A DNA stretch of 64,000 bases from Takakia lepidozioides (taxonomy: Eukaryota > Streptophyta > Takakiopsida > Takakiales > Takakiaceae). Numbering within the stretch: the first letter of the stretch is position 1; each line of letters starts with the position of its first letter. The stretch is from contig CM060733.1 of NCBI GenBank assembly GCA_030704615.1, positions 51,088,001 to 51,152,000 of the forward strand. The letters run 5' to 3'. Under the pieces are notes generated by a model, which was not told where the DNA came from, did no database searches, and saw nothing but the letters and a program-made list of their open reading frames with translations. The translations under genes and the position numbers were made by a program. This document shows positions 1-11,997 of the stretch, piece by piece.

Positions 1-1680
1 AAACTAGCGTGATGACGATGGGAGAAGAGAGCTTAGAGCTAACAAGACATTATGCATGGGATTAGAGAGGATCTATTAGTTTGATAGTTGACACAATATA
101 GAAATCAGAGAGTAGTGAGACAAAGCTACGCTTCGTTGATGCTTGGCGGCCAGTCGGGCGTCCTAGTGATATAAAGGAAACCGTAGAAGTACAAAACATT
201 TTGTGTTGAAGTCATGAAACCAGTTGTGAAAGGAAGTGGGAAGGCTTTATGGTGCACATTTGTGTACGAGAGAACTGGATGTTGAAGGCCATCGTGCCGA
301 TACTGCTCGTGAGCATAATCATTATAGGAACTTAGAGTGCAGATTGCACGAATCAGAACTTGGAAATAGAATTAGAGGTTTGGCACCCTTTGGCACTTTG
401 AAGGACGGCGGGCCGAACTACTAGAGAGAGGCCCCGGATCGTGAGAGGGAAAAGCAAGAGTGAACCAATACCAACAACCGAACACACTCAAGAGCATCCA
501 GAGGGATCAATGGACGGGCATACTGGTTAACGTAGCCATGCTAGGACATATGGAATGAAGCATTGATCACGAACCGTGGGATGCTGAACCAGATAAACGA
601 GATAACGGGGTGCAGGTGCCACGGGCGTCGCCCCAACGTGGGGTCACGATATCTTTACTGAGCATTTGCCATGGGTTGGGAATTGAACCATGAAAAGATA
701 AAGAGTGTGAGTGGCATATGCATGTGTGAGAGGTCTAGTCTAGGTGTCATGATGTTTTCCTGCTTCCGCTGCAGCATCATGCAGCATCGAAACCGGACTG
801 ACAGGTTGTAACTTGAAGAGGGAACGAGAAGAGTTATACTGGTGGGTGATACAGGGCCCCCATTTTTACTTTACATCTTCTTGTTCGGACAAATCCTCAA
901 TACTTATGGTAGTATCAAATTTGCAAAATTGTCGCCACTCATCAAATGTCTTTCTTGCCTAGCTTTCAACACGTCTGCTACGACAGCGCCCTCCAGCATT
1001 TACGTGTTTCAACTCCTCTGCATTGAACTCCCGAAATCGAGAAGTATGATCACCATCAGCAAGTTGGAATCCATCAACGTCTAGATTTTCTTGGTCGCTC
1101 TCATCTAGGGAAGCTTCAGCATCAAGAGTAACTCCTTGATTGGAGTATGAGTTTTTGATATGCCGCTGCTCCATAATAGCAAAAAAATTAGAGGCAATAT
1201 CATGAAGAGAACCAACGATGACAACCTCCGATCTCGTAATGGAATCGAGTAGATGCATTTTTGAATCTCCAGAGGCTGCATGTTGCTTGACTACCGCACT
1301 TTGATGCACATGGACATTGTTAGAATTACTGAACAGATCTCAAGAAGAAATGCTTCATCTCATTGTTTGTCAAGGCAGACACCTCCTCTGTAATTTCCAT
1401 TGGAATGAGCGGGAGACCTTATCACCAAAATCAGCAGAGGAGAAAGATCTAAAGCTAATTGCTCAAAAATTAACAATCACACACTCAATTTATCACATCT
1501 TTGACACCACGGAATATAACAGAAAACATCAGGTGGTGTTGCGTTAGGTGCCTTGAACAAAGATCGAGACCTGTCGACCAGTTTGGCGAAGCAAGTGACT
1601 GCTAGAAGACCGCCGAACTGACAGTTGCAGGTCGAATGGAGCAGGCTCGCGTTCACGAACAGATCCACGGTTAGGGATTT
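1..1680. other. No recognisable gene
   Basis: I see no family-level match in this stretch. Short open frames exist, including a 116-codon frame on the minus strand at 959-1309 with an acidic middle and an Arg-rich end. None shows a domain I recognise, and no splice structure is convincing. It is most likely old repeat DNA next to the gypsy element that starts at 1815. Confidence 0.4.
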
Positions 1681-1689
1681 AAGAAAGTG

Positions 1690-1814
1690 GGCTTGGAGAT
1701 GGCAAGGGTGGAGAAGAGAAAAGAATGATGGTGTACAGGCATCTAGAGCAGATCTGTATTGACAGGAAACTAGTGTAGCATGGCGTGGTGGCTGGGCGGA
1801 CCGGATGTAGCCGG
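1690..1814 (+). repeat. Diverged LTR-like fragment abutting the gypsy 5' LTR
   Basis: This block resembles the interior of the adjacent LTR. The stretch around 1768-1820 can be aligned with about 1898-1955 (shared gtggtgg, ggcgga, ccggat/ctggac and gctgtgc/actgtgc blocks in the same order), and agcagatctg at 1746 matches gatcgatctg in the LTR. It looks like a truncated older relative into which, or beside which, the young element inserted. Confidence 0.45.
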
Positions 1815-2252
1815 TGCTGTGCTTTTTGGTGAGCAGAAAAAGAGGTCGTGAGAAGAAGAAAAAAGATCGATCTGCACTGGTCTATGGTGATAGAATGTGT
1901 TGATGCACGGTGTGGTGGAGGGGCGGACTGGACATCGTAGTCCAGTACTGTGCATAGATAGAATGGCATGAGATGAGTACATAGATTGACAGGTAGATCT
2001 TTTGAACAAGGAATCAGGCCAGAGTAGGAGTGACGATCACTTGATCGATCTGTGAATTTGTAAATGAGGGAAGTGGAATAAGAATAGGGCCTTGGCTGGA
2101 ATTCAGATATAGATGAGAGTCCGGTTGAAACAAAATCCCGAGCAATCAGTTTTCCTTGGAGTTTTGGTAAATTCCATGTGAACAGCAAACCAAGCAAAGC
2201 GCCTGAAATTTTGTCATAGTTGGAGAAATAAAAGAGAGTCAGATCCTTTTCA
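1815..2252 (+). repeat. 5' LTR of gypsy element
   Basis: It begins TGCTGTGC and ends CCTTTTCA. The sequence recurs at 6948-7385 with the same length (438 bp). The start could instead be 1818 (TGTGCTTT), because the first three bases also fit the flanking repeat. Confidence 0.9.
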
Positions 2253-2254
2253 AG

Positions 2255-2266
2255 TGGTATCAGAGC
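2255..2266 (+). other. Primer binding site, tRNA-iMet type
   Basis: TGGTATCAGAGC lies two bases after the 5' LTR. This is the standard plant primer binding site complementary to the 3' end of initiator tRNA-Met. Confidence 0.95.
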
Positions 2267-2331
2267 TGGTTTGCGATCGGGCAGAACAGATTGTGGATTT
2301 CGCAATTTCCAGAAGTAGGGTAATCGTGTGA

Positions 2332-5300
2332 ATGAGCCAGATCTTGTTCGGCTCTGTGAGCACGCAACCTGGTGACGACGATCAAGATAGTGAAATGGCT
2401 GGAGATCGTGAGCGCTCAGATGCGGCCAGTCTGCACCGAGCTTCAGATCGCGAACATGGAAGTCAGTTATTTTCCCAGCAGCAAATGGAGGCCTTAGGTA
2501 CTTTAATTCGATCTGAGATACAGAAGTTGGCCCTTGCACAAACTCAAACTGACAAGCGATCTAGGGAGCTGCCTGTGAGTGAGCCACTGAATGAGGACGA
2601 ATCTGAGGCTGACTCCCATGAGGCCAAGATGAAAAGAAGCAAGGATGTCACCAGGGAGATCAGAAGATTGGTGAAGTTGCCAGAATTCTATGGTAAGCCA
2701 TCTGTCAAGCCTGAAGAAATATTGTCTTTCTTGGATACCTTAGAAGAGTTCTTTGAGGACGATTATTCAGAGGAAGCCAAGATACAGACAGCTGCTCTAC
2801 AGCTCCGTGATGCCGCCAAGCTATGGTGGTCGCGTCAGAAGCAGGAACGCCGTGAACACAAGAAACCATCTGTGGATAGTTGGGCTATGTTTAAGACACT
2901 GTTCTTAGCCCATTACCTACCTGGCGACTATGCACACAAGATGAAAGTTGAATTGTTCAGACTGAGACAGGAGACTATGAGCGTGGGAGAGTTTAAGACG
3001 AGATTTGAAACCCATGCCAGTTATTTCCCCTCGTTGAGTGAAGAGGACAGAGTTGATTTTTTTGTCGATGGCCTCAGTGATTCTCTCAAATTTAAGGTCA
3101 AAGCCCACAACCCTCGTACAGAGGCAGAAGCATATCGTTTGGCCTGCAATTTTGAGAATGACTTTGCCCGTGGCACGGCCGAGTTCAAGCCTAGATCATC
3201 TGGTCCTTGGCAGTCACCAGCGAAGAGAGGGAATTGGAAGAGATTTAAACCGTTTAAGAAGGCGGGGGATCAAACTATACGGAGACCGCCAATGAGGGCT
3301 CCCCCAAGGCTCAGTTTCAAAGAACAGGAAGAACACATGCGTAAGGGTTTGTGTTTCTTGTGCCATGAACCTGGACACAGAGCTGCTGAGTGTATGAAGT
3401 ACCCAAATTCTCGTCAGGCTCGACAGACAGCCGCCTTAACAGTTGAAGGACCTACAGAACCTTATGTGGTTGTTGAAATTGGAGAGAAATCAGGACAAGA
3501 AAATGGGAAAGGTCTTAATGTGCGGGTTTCTGCAGCTATCATTGGAGACCAAATAGAGCATGACCCCAGTGTGATACGGGTTCATGGGAGAGTGGCTGGA
3601 ATTCCCACTCAAGTGCTGATTGATACTGGCAGCACTCACAACCTGTTGTCAAAGGATTTTGCTAACAAATTGGGACTAGTTCAAGAAGACATGCAACCTT
3701 GTCAAATCTTGTTACTAGATGGTGGCGTGGATTCTACGCACAAACACATCCCAAAGGTACCAATGGACATGCAAGGAGTACGGACTATGGCTGACTTCGA
3801 GGTCTGGGAGGGAGCTCGGTACGACTGCATCCTTGGCATGCGGTGGCTGGATCCGGTTGATGCTGTGGTGGCTTGCAAATCCGGACTGGTTAGTGGTACC
3901 TTGCCCAACGGGAAGGGATTCAATATCAAAGGTATTAGAGCTCTTCCCAATATATCTGTTTTGTCAGCTATTCAAATGAAGAGATGTATCCGGAAGGGAA
4001 ATGCTCAGCTTTCTGCTGTTAGCTTGCATGAGATCTTGGAAACAAATCAGGGAGAAGGGAAGTCACATCCCAGACTTAGCCTGGTCCTGAATGAATATAA
4101 AGATATGTTTCCTGATGAGCTCCCTGGGATGCCCCCTGAACGGGAGGTTGATCATGCAATCGAGTTGATGTCAGATGTTGTACCGGTTGCAAGGGCACCG
4201 TACATGCATTCAATTGCAGAAAATGAAGAATTAGAAAGGCAGTTGAATGACTTGTTGGAAAAGGGGTATATACGTCCAAGTAAATCCCCTTGGGGTGCCC
4301 CTGTAATGTTTAAGAAGAAGAAAGACGGAACTTTGAGACTGTGTGTGGACTATAGATGGTTGAATAAGGTCACCATCAAGAATAAGTTCCCTTTTCCTCG
4401 TGTGGACGATTTGTTTGACTATCTATATGGGAGTCAAGTTTTTTCAAAACTTGATCTTCGGTCTGGATATCATCAGATACGAATCAAGAATTCTGATATA
4501 CCAAAGACGTGATTTCGATCTCGTTTTGGTCATTATGAATTCTTGGTGATGCCATTTGGGCTCACAAATGCTCCAGCAACATTTACTTATCTGATGAACT
4601 CTCTGTTCCAGAAATATTTGGGGAAGATGGTTTTAGTCTACATGGATGATATACTAATATACTCGAAGTCTGAGGAAGAACATGAACTGCATTTACGCTT
4701 GGTTTTAGACATACTAAGAGAGAACCACCTGTTTGCTAAGAGAAGCAAGTGTGAGTTCTTTGTAGACCACATGGATTACTTGGGATTTTGTATTTCCAAA
4801 GATGGAATTTCAATTGATCCTAAGAAAGTCCAGACAGTGGTTGAATGGCCTAAACCAAGTGATAAGATTGAGGTCAGGAGCTTTATTGGGTTTGCTAGCT
4901 TCCTACGGAAGTTTGTTAAATCTTTTTCACAGATTGCAACCCCATTGACTGACCTGCTTAAGGACTCGAGTCCTGTAAGCTTGAAGGATGTTTGGACAAG
5001 AGATTGTGATAACAGTTTCGAGAAATTGAAGTATGCCTTAACACATGCTCCTGTACTGAAATTGCTCGATCCTACGAAGGGAGCAATAGTATTGTGTACT
5101 GATGCAAGTGATCTTGCTATTGGAGCTGTGCTGATGCAAGATGGGCAAGTGATTGCCTATGAATCTCGAAAGATCAGTCCAGCAGAAAAGAATTATCCCA
5201 CTCATGAAAAGGAACTATTGGCAATAGTTTATGCTCTGAAGATATGGAGGCATTACCTGCTTCCAGTTGATTTTGTGATAGAGACTGACCATCAGAGTTT

Positions 5301-6965
5301 AAAATATTTGACCACGCAACCTCATTTGAGTCAGAGGCAGATCAGGTGGTCAGAACTGCTTCAGCAGTTCCATTATGACCTAAAGTATGTAAAAGGGAGA
5401 GAAATGTGATTGCTGATGCACTTTCTAGGAGACCATTACACGTTAATGTTGTCTCATGCGTCAGTAGCACTATATTTCAAGACATTAAAGGTCAGTATGA
5501 GGTCGATGAATTCTTCAAAGAGCCATTAAAGAGTTTGTCTTGTGATCAGAGAACTTCTATTGAGAAAGAGAAATATCGGCCATACCTTTTGAGAGATGGG
5601 GTGTTATTTTATAATGGTCGGCTTTGTGTTCCCCTGATTCCAGACTTGAGATTGCGCATTATTCATGACAGTCACAATATTCCAATCTCTGGACACCCGG
5701 GCTTTCAGAGAACCTATTGGTCAATACGGAAGCACTATTTTTGGCCGGGTATGAAGAGAGAAATTAAAGAATATGTGCAGAAATGTTTCCCATGTCAGGT
5801 TTCGAAGTCAGAGAGAGTCAGACCTCCTGGATTATTACAACCATTATCTGTTCCTGGATGGAATTGGGAGTCCATTAGTATGGATTTCATTGTGGCATTG
5901 CCCAGGACCAGAAGTGGCCATGACAGTATCATGGTGGTTGTAGATAGGCTGTCTAAGATAGCCCACTTGATACCTACAAGGATGAGTGCTACGGCATCTG
6001 ATGTTGCATCCTTGTACATGAAAGAGATATTCAGGATCCATGGTCTGCCTCGGGAGATTATTTGTGACAGGGACTCAAAGTTCACAAGTCATTTTTGGAT
6101 TGACTTGTTTAAGAAATTGGGAACCAAGGTGAAATTGAGTACGGCCTTTCACCCAGAAACAGATGCCCAAACAGAAAGGACCAACCGTACAATTGAAGAT
6201 ATGTTGAGAATGTACGTTGGTGAAAGACAGTCCTCTTGGGAACAATATCTGTATATGGTGGAATTTGCTTATAACAAGCATTTCCACAGTGCCATTGGCA
6301 TGAGCCCATTTGAAGCTTTATATGGACGAGATTGCTTAGCTCCTGCTTCGCTTATCACACCACCATCAAATGTGCAAAGCGTGAATGACAGAATCAAAGA
6401 GATCCACTCTGTCCTAGTTCTGGTGAAGCGTAGTATGCAAGCTGCACAAGAACGGGCCAAGTTCTTTGCTGATAAGCGTAGGACTTTTCGTGAATTTGCC
6501 ATTGGTGATATGGTGTTTTTGAAAGTTACACCTAAAAGAAGCAATCTAACACTAGGCAAGTGTTATAAGTTGTCGCCAAGATTTTGTGGTCCGTTTAAAA
6601 TCCTGGAACGCCATGGCACAGTGGCCTATGAGTTGGATCTGCCTCCAACATGGAAGATCCATAAAACTTTCCATGTCAGTCTTCTTCGGAGGTATATGTC
6701 GGACTCATCACACATCTTGCCGACGTTGCCTCAAGCCATGAATGATGGTCAGCTGATGGCTGAACCCGAAAAGATTCTAGAAACGCGAGTAAAGCACCTG
6801 TGCAACCGTTCTTGGAAAGAACATTTGATTAAGTGGTTGCATTACCCAGAGACAGAAGCTACTTGGGAGAAGGAAAATGAATTGACATTGAGTTACCCCT
6901 CATTTTCTGTCATTGAGGACAATGACCTGTCTTTGGGAGGGGGAGTTTGTTGTGCTTTTTGGTGA
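2332..6965 (+). pseudogene. Gypsy gag-pol polyprotein with one stop and one frameshift
   Basis: Gag lies at about residues 100-350, with an intact CCHC knuckle ([14 protein letters not shown], near 3352). The aspartic protease carries DTGS (near 3625). RT carries YMDD (near 4640), followed by RNase H with a DASD motif near 5101. Integrase has the HHCC zinc-binding region (5690-5800) and a DDE core (D in MDF near 5882, D in CDRDSKF near 6067, E in the QTERTN motif near 6175). A chromodomain-like tail lies near 6765-6880. Two breaks are visible. A TGA at 4510-4512 falls between the SGYHQ and RFGHYEF parts of RT. A one-base loss in an A run at about 5401-5405, at the RNase H/integrase junction, moves the frame. 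The TGA reads acgTGA, which would fit C-to-T decay of a methylated CpG. Everything else is open, so inactivation is recent, or one or both breaks are assembly errors. Confidence 0.93.
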
Positions 6966-7385
6966 GTAGAAAAAGAGGTCGTGAGAAGAAGAAAAAGGAT
7001 CGATCTGCACTGGTCTATGGTGATAGAATGTGTTGATGCACGGTGTGGTGGAGGGGCGGACTGGACATCATAGTCCAGTACTGTGCATAGATAGAATGGC
7101 ATGAGATGAGTACATAGGTTGACAGGGAGATCTTTTGAACAAGGAATCAGGCCAGAGTAGGAGTGACGATCACTTGATCGATCTGTGAATTTGTAAATGA
7201 GGGAAGTGGAATAAGAATAGGGCCTTGGCTGGAATTCAGATATAGATGAGAGTCCGGTTGAAACAAAATCCCGAGCAATCAGTTTTCCTTGGAGTTTTGG
7301 TAAATTCCCTGTGAACAGCAAACCAAGCAAAGCGCCTGAAATTTTGTCATAGTTGGACAAAGAAAAGAGAGTCAGATCCTTTTCA
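6948..7385 (+). repeat. 3' LTR of gypsy element
   Basis: This is the partner of 1815-2252, equal in length with about nine substitutions. It follows a purine-rich tract, and the pol frame runs into it to a stop at 6963-6965. Confidence 0.92.
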
Positions 7386-8869
7386 TGTTGTGATCCCCCC
7401 CCCCAAAAAAAAAAAAAACGCAAACTCAACAGAAGGTACGAGCCGCCCCTAAAAACTAGAAAGATTTTGACATTTTTCTTACGCAAGGAAATACGATTTA
7501 ATTATTTTGGCATTTCTTTACGCATGGTAATGCTCCTCGTATCGGGAATTCCCAGATTTTTCGGGTCTTCCTCTCAGGCTACTGCCCTGGCCGTCAGGCC
7601 CTTAAATCCGTCCATTCAGGGCATTATCCTATACAAAAAAAACTTATATATATATATATATACAACGCCAACCGAAGCCAGCGTAAATAAGAGCCTCTTC
7701 CCCTTGCGGGTACTGCCCCCTTTCAGGGGTGGGCTCTATCCGCATAGTAACCTGTCACACAGTGGCTAGCATGCCACTTTCAATCTTACGTTATTGAGGA
7801 TTAGGGACGTGAGTGATGTAATAGCTGTGAAGTGTAAGGCTCATAGTAGAGGTGTAGTGTATTTGGGTGGTAGGTTGAGATTATGTCAGAGGTGCCTGTT
7901 CCAGGCACGCTGATGGAGGGCATGTATGATTGGGTCATATTTTTTGTACATAATTGATTGATCTGGATTTTGATTATGACAGAATGCAAATTCCAAAAAA
8001 TGTATTTTGAGAGATGGAAGCGGTTTTGTCGACGGCAATGCCAGTACATGAAGTCATTGGACTAGCAAAATATCTGGGCATAGCCTTGCCAGGCAAAGGC
8101 ACGGGTGCCCTTGGGAACATACACAAGGTAGTAGCCATGGGGGTATAGTGTGGTCCGGTGGGCGACCTTGGAATGTGCCTGCATTGATGAGGTTAAGCCA
8201 TCTGGATTTCGGATGTGAAGTGAGAATTTTGTGGAGTTGTCTAACCCCTTGGTTATGTCTAGTTACCCGCAATCCATGAATTATGGGGTGGTTGCAGTGG
8301 AGAAGTAAGTGGCCATGATGTGTCTAATTGGGGATTTTGGGATTAAAAGAGCTGGTGGCTTTTCTTTTCAAATTTTCCAAAGATGCCACAAGGGCCACAT
8401 ACAAACTCTACCCAGCGCCCATGTGGCAAGAATAATAACGTGGCAAGATTAGAAAAGTGGCTATATAACATGTGGCATATTTTAACAGGTCCACATAGGC
8501 AAAATCAAGCTCCTCATATTCAAATACTGCCGCTAGTTTCTGGCGAAAGTTTTTGATTTGTATCTCCCCATAATTCCTTTGTACAAGTAGCTGACCTATT
8601 TTCCGAAATCTGGCGAATTTTCAACAGAAAAAAAAACACTGAAAAGAACCGGCCAATAGCTGCCAGTTATTTGATGAAAACCACCAAATATTTAGGGTTT
8701 GTGCTAGTGGACGGAACCGGACTCGGTTATCTCTAGCCATAAAATACTGTAGTAACCAGTTAGGGTCTGTTATCAAAATGAATCAAATAACCGGCCAACA
8801 CGTGTCTATACACCTAAAGACCCGGCCAGGATTTGTTAGTTAGAGAGGATAGCACCTTAATACGTGGCA
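7386..8869. other. No gene seen; simple repeats
   Basis: It holds a C run followed by an A run (7395-7419) directly after the 3' LTR and a (TA)n tract near 7646-7661. Beyond that it is ordinary AT-rich sequence with repeated gtggca words around 8400-8480. No open frame here has recognisable protein features. Confidence 0.5.
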
Positions 8870-8872
8870 TAA

Positions 8873-9051
8873 GAGCATCTCCACCCTACGCTGAATTCAC
8901 CAGCGCCTCCTACCAATGGGAACGCCAGAGGGGCATGGGGGAGCTGATTTGCGCGGGGGATAGGGTGGCAGATTTAGGAACGAGGGTGTGCTGAGTAACC
9001 CTTGATCTTTGGCGTTACCGGAGTCTTTGGGGCTCAAGGGAGGAGATGCTC
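8873..9051. mobile_element. Tourist-like MITE (PIF/Harbinger type), 179 bp
   Basis: The terminal inverted repeats are GAGCATCTCC at 8873 and GGAGATGCTC ending at 9051. TAA flanks both sides (8870-8872 and 9052-9054), which is the Harbinger/Tourist target duplication. The ends match those of the neighbouring autonomous-type element at 9055-11779, which could have mobilised it. No coding capacity. Confidence 0.85.
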
Positions 9052-9250
9052 TAAGAGCATCTCCATGGTGCCACAACACTTGCCCAAATACGGCAATGTA
9101 AGGGCGCGGGGTCATGGAGCTTGCTCCATGGTTGGCTCAGGCCGGTACATTTGCTGCCGGCCCCGCCTTAAATCTGCCTCCCGCCCGGCATTTTGGCCAA
9201 GCATACCGGGACCCGCCAACCACTGTACATAGATTTTTAGTCCTTCCGAT

Positions 9251-10274
9251 ATGGTGTCAGGAGATATTGGCTTCGCTTCTTCCATGGCGGAAGCGAGAAA
9301 CCCAGATATCGTTTCTACTCAAGCTACGAGAGCCCCCAAGGCTGTTTCGGTTCAAGTTGCAAAAGGCAAGAAGGGCCGGAATTTCGTCGATGATGAAGAG
9401 CGACAACTTTGTTGTTCATTTCAGTGCATTTCGCAGGATCCAATGACAGGCAACGGACAAAGAGCGGTTACTTTTTGGGACAGGGTCATGCAACACTACA
9501 ATGCAAACAGACCAGGGGGTGTCTCGGAAAGGCCTGCACGTAGCTTGGAGACCAAGTGGGGCACCATTAAACACGATGTTGCCAAATTTGTAGGTGTTTA
9601 TCAATCTGTTGTTGCTTTGAATGAATCTGGAACCACTGCAGAGGATACACTCATGAAAGCCCTCGAGCTATACACGAGCAAACACCCCAAGCATCAATCG
9701 TTCACGTTTATCCATTGCTGGCTTGTCCTAAAGAACGTCCCTCGGTGGGGAGAAGTTCAACAAGACGTGAGGAGAACGCCGCCCATGAAGAGGAAAGGGA
9801 ATGATGTCGGTGAGGTAGAATTTATTGACATTGAGAATATGTGTATTGCCACACATAGACCCACACCCGGACCTGGACCTGCTTCTGCCAAGAGTCCGTA
9901 GGGGAACAACGCAGCCAAGGTAGATCAAAAGGACCATAAAATGAGGGACTATGCAATCAGAGCCCAGGCCCGTGCCACAGCCGACATGGCTGCAGCCACA
10001 TTGAAAAATGGCAGGTATACTAGAGGATCAATCAGCAATGGCTTTATTTACTTTGCCTGATGATCAATTGCAATCAGATGAGGCAAGGGAATATTTCAGA
10101 TTGCGTCGATCGGAGGAGCTAGCCAAGCTTCGAGCTAGGGTCCAAGCTGCTGCAACTAGCACGGTAAATCAACTTGTGGTGTTGAATGTCACTTCAGAGG
10201 GTGCAACATTTAAAGCTGCTACTACTATGGCTGGTTCAGAGCATGCCGATTCAGTAGATTCAGAATTTGCATAA
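9251..10274 (+). pseudogene. Harbinger ORF1, Myb/SANT-like accessory protein
   Basis: The first 216 codons form the trihelix/Myb-like DNA-binding protein that accompanies plant PIF/Harbinger transposases. Conserved features are a Trp in the TFWDRV segment, the ARSLETKWG segment and the HCWLVLKNVPRW segment. In this family the ORF1 protein is needed with the transposase for DNA binding and nuclear import (family knowledge). A TAG at 9899-9901 interrupts the frame before the basic C-terminal helix. That helix continues in the same frame past the stop (KMRDYAIRAQARA, 9940-9980). A second shift at an A run near 10003 moves the rest (LEDQSAMALF onward) to another frame ending at 10274. The break pattern suggests slow decay. 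Confidence 0.85.
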
Positions 10275-10432
10275 AAGACATAGCAAATTCGATAGAAGAG
10301 AAAAAATAGTCAACTTGAAATGCAACAGCTTTATTTTCATTCAATTGAATTCCCCTTGAGTGCCCACAAGTGTTCAATGATATCACTTGTCAAATTGAAA
10401 TGTGTCTCTTGATTTTCAATTACCTCTGTTCC

Positions 10433-11587
10433 TTACATGTATGCTGGGAATGTGAGTCCACGTCTGTACTGCTCTTGCCCTACTTCTGGATTGTATGCTG
10501 GCTCTAGATTTAATTCGCTCTCATCTTCCATAATCCTGTTGCGGAGCACTACACACGCCATCAAAATATCCTCAATGACATCTCTATCCCATAAGCTGTT
10601 AGGGTTTGCTACAATGTGAAATCTCGCTTGCAACACTCCAAAGCACCGCTCAACGTCCTTTCTGACAGATTCTTGTGCACGCGCAAAGTGTTGTTTTTTC
10701 TCCCCTTGTGGCTCATGAGTAGTGGACACAAAAATGCTCCACTTCGGATAAATTCCATCCACAAGCAGATAGTATCTTGGATACATTGTTCCATTGACAG
10801 TGAAATGTAGGTCATGCCCTGGACCTTGTAACAAATCAGCAATCAATGGAGAACGGTCAAGCACATTCAGATCATTGTTTCCACCTGGAGGTCCAAAGTA
10901 TGATGCCAAATGCGCAAAGATTGCTCTCCCACAGCTTCCAAAATAATTGTTGATTGTTCCCCATCTTTGTCTGTGAATTGCCCCTGCCAAGCAACGGAAC
11001 AATTCTTCCAACTCCAATGCATACAATCCAAGGAGCCAAACATCCCTGGAAATCCCCTAGCTGCGTTGATATTCAATTGTTTCTGGTAGTCATCTCTGGT
11101 TGGCAACCTCAAATACACACTCTCATAAACTTCTCGGATTGCGCGTGCAAATTTCTTCAAGCACAAGATCGCAGTACTCTCTGCCAATCGACAATATTCA
11201 TCACAAGCATCGGCTGCTACACCGTATGCCATCATACGCAAGGCTGCAGTCATTTTTTGAATAGAACTCAAACCCAAATGGCCACAAGCATCTGGGGTTT
11301 GCAAAAGGTGTCATGTGCATACACATCACTGCGAGTTCTCAAAAACAGAGGACGCCTCATCCTGTACCTTCGTCGGAATAATTTGTAATTGTACACTGGG
11401 TTTTCTGAGAAGTAGTCTCTCCAAATGCATTCGTGGCCAGCCTTCGATCAACGATCACTTTTTTGCCAGGAAGAGATCCACCGTGCTTCCGTCTTTGTCT
11501 CGGCTGGTATTGATCCTCAACCATCGATGTATTCAAAAACACCTCTTCCTCTTCTTCATCTTCAAGCTGTGCCCTCAACCCAACCAT
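10433..11587 (-). pseudogene. PIF/Harbinger DDE transposase (ALP1-like)
   Basis: Read leftwards, it has an acidic N-terminal stretch (ATG near 11587), a degenerate FRRRYRMRRP segment near 11370, and the helix-rich GLSSIQKMTAALRMMAYG segment (11260-11210). The catalytic region follows: first Asp in GSLDCMHW (near 11035), second Asp in the NNDLNVLDRSP segment (near 10870), and the Glu in VERCFGVLQARFHIV (near 10635). The frame is broken by one missing base between the IWHH and YFGPPGGNND parts (about 10908) and by further shifts near 11310-11360. Function in the family is cut-and-paste transposition with TAA/TTA targets, which agrees with the flanks. Confidence 0.9.
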
Positions 11588-11782
11588 CTACTGCGCTCTC
11601 CAAAAGATCCATTTCAACGCTCAAGACTGTGATCGCGCTTGCCAAGTTGTGATCGGCGCTCTCTGTGCCGGGTCGTCTACCGTCCCAACCGTGGAGTGCC
11701 AACCAACCCGTCCCTGCGAAAATTACCGTCGCCCCTGTAACTAGGGCATTGACATGCCGTGCTCACCGTGGAGATGCTCTAA

Positions 11783-11997
11783 GCATCTGATTGACAGGGA
11801 TCAACTCTTCAACTAATACCATCAACCTTCATTGCGGACCCATACGAGTATAACCTACAAAACCAAAGTTTCGAAAGATTCTTTTCAGACCCAAGGGAAA
11901 AGAGAGTTGGGGGTTGAACCCCGGCTCGTAACAAGTGGCAAACCCTTTTTGGGTGGAATTGCTACCACCCGAGTGGTTCCTTATAATCATAAGTTTC
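11783..11997. other. Short intergenic stretch
   Basis: I see no gene. It contains a ttgaaccccgg B-box-like word near 11912, without a partner A box. Confidence 0.35.

Larger units (their letters stand above)
1815..7385 (+). mobile_element. Ty3/gypsy chromovirus-type LTR retrotransposon, nearly full length
   Basis: The element has two 438-bp LTRs, a tRNA-iMet-type primer binding site, one gag-pol reading frame and a purine-rich tract (about 6935-6945) before the 3' LTR. The domain order protease, RT, RNase H, integrase is that of Ty3/gypsy, and a chromodomain-like tail places it with chromoviruses. The LTRs differ at about 9 positions (about 98% identity), so the insertion is recent. The coding frame has one in-frame stop and one frameshift. 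I find no clean target-site duplication: the flanks are ccgg before and tgttg after. A related LTR fragment lies on the left side, so the left boundary may be confounded by recombination. Confidence 0.93.
9055..11779. mobile_element. PIF/Harbinger DNA transposon, full length but broken
   Basis: The inverted termini begin GAGCATCTCCATGGTG (9055) and end CACCGTGGAGATGCTC (11779). Both sides carry TAA target duplications (9052-9054 and 11780-11782). Two divergent-family genes lie inside, converging: a Myb/SANT-like ORF1 on plus and a DDE transposase on minus. This is the classical two-gene PIF/Harbinger arrangement. Both genes have frameshifts or stops, so the copy is not autonomous now. The left TAA is shared with the adjacent MITE. 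Confidence 0.92.

Noticed and set aside
1679-2539. A 286-codon open frame on minus across the 5' LTR
   Set aside because: Most of it repeats on the minus strand of the 3' LTR (6893-7486) and it is antisense to LTR and gag. It shows no protein family features, so it is chance openness in the LTR.
4510-4512. Programmed readthrough of TGA in the gypsy gag-pol
   Set aside because: The stop lies inside RT between conserved segments, not at a gag-pol boundary, and no stimulatory context is visible. A mutation or assembly error is simpler.
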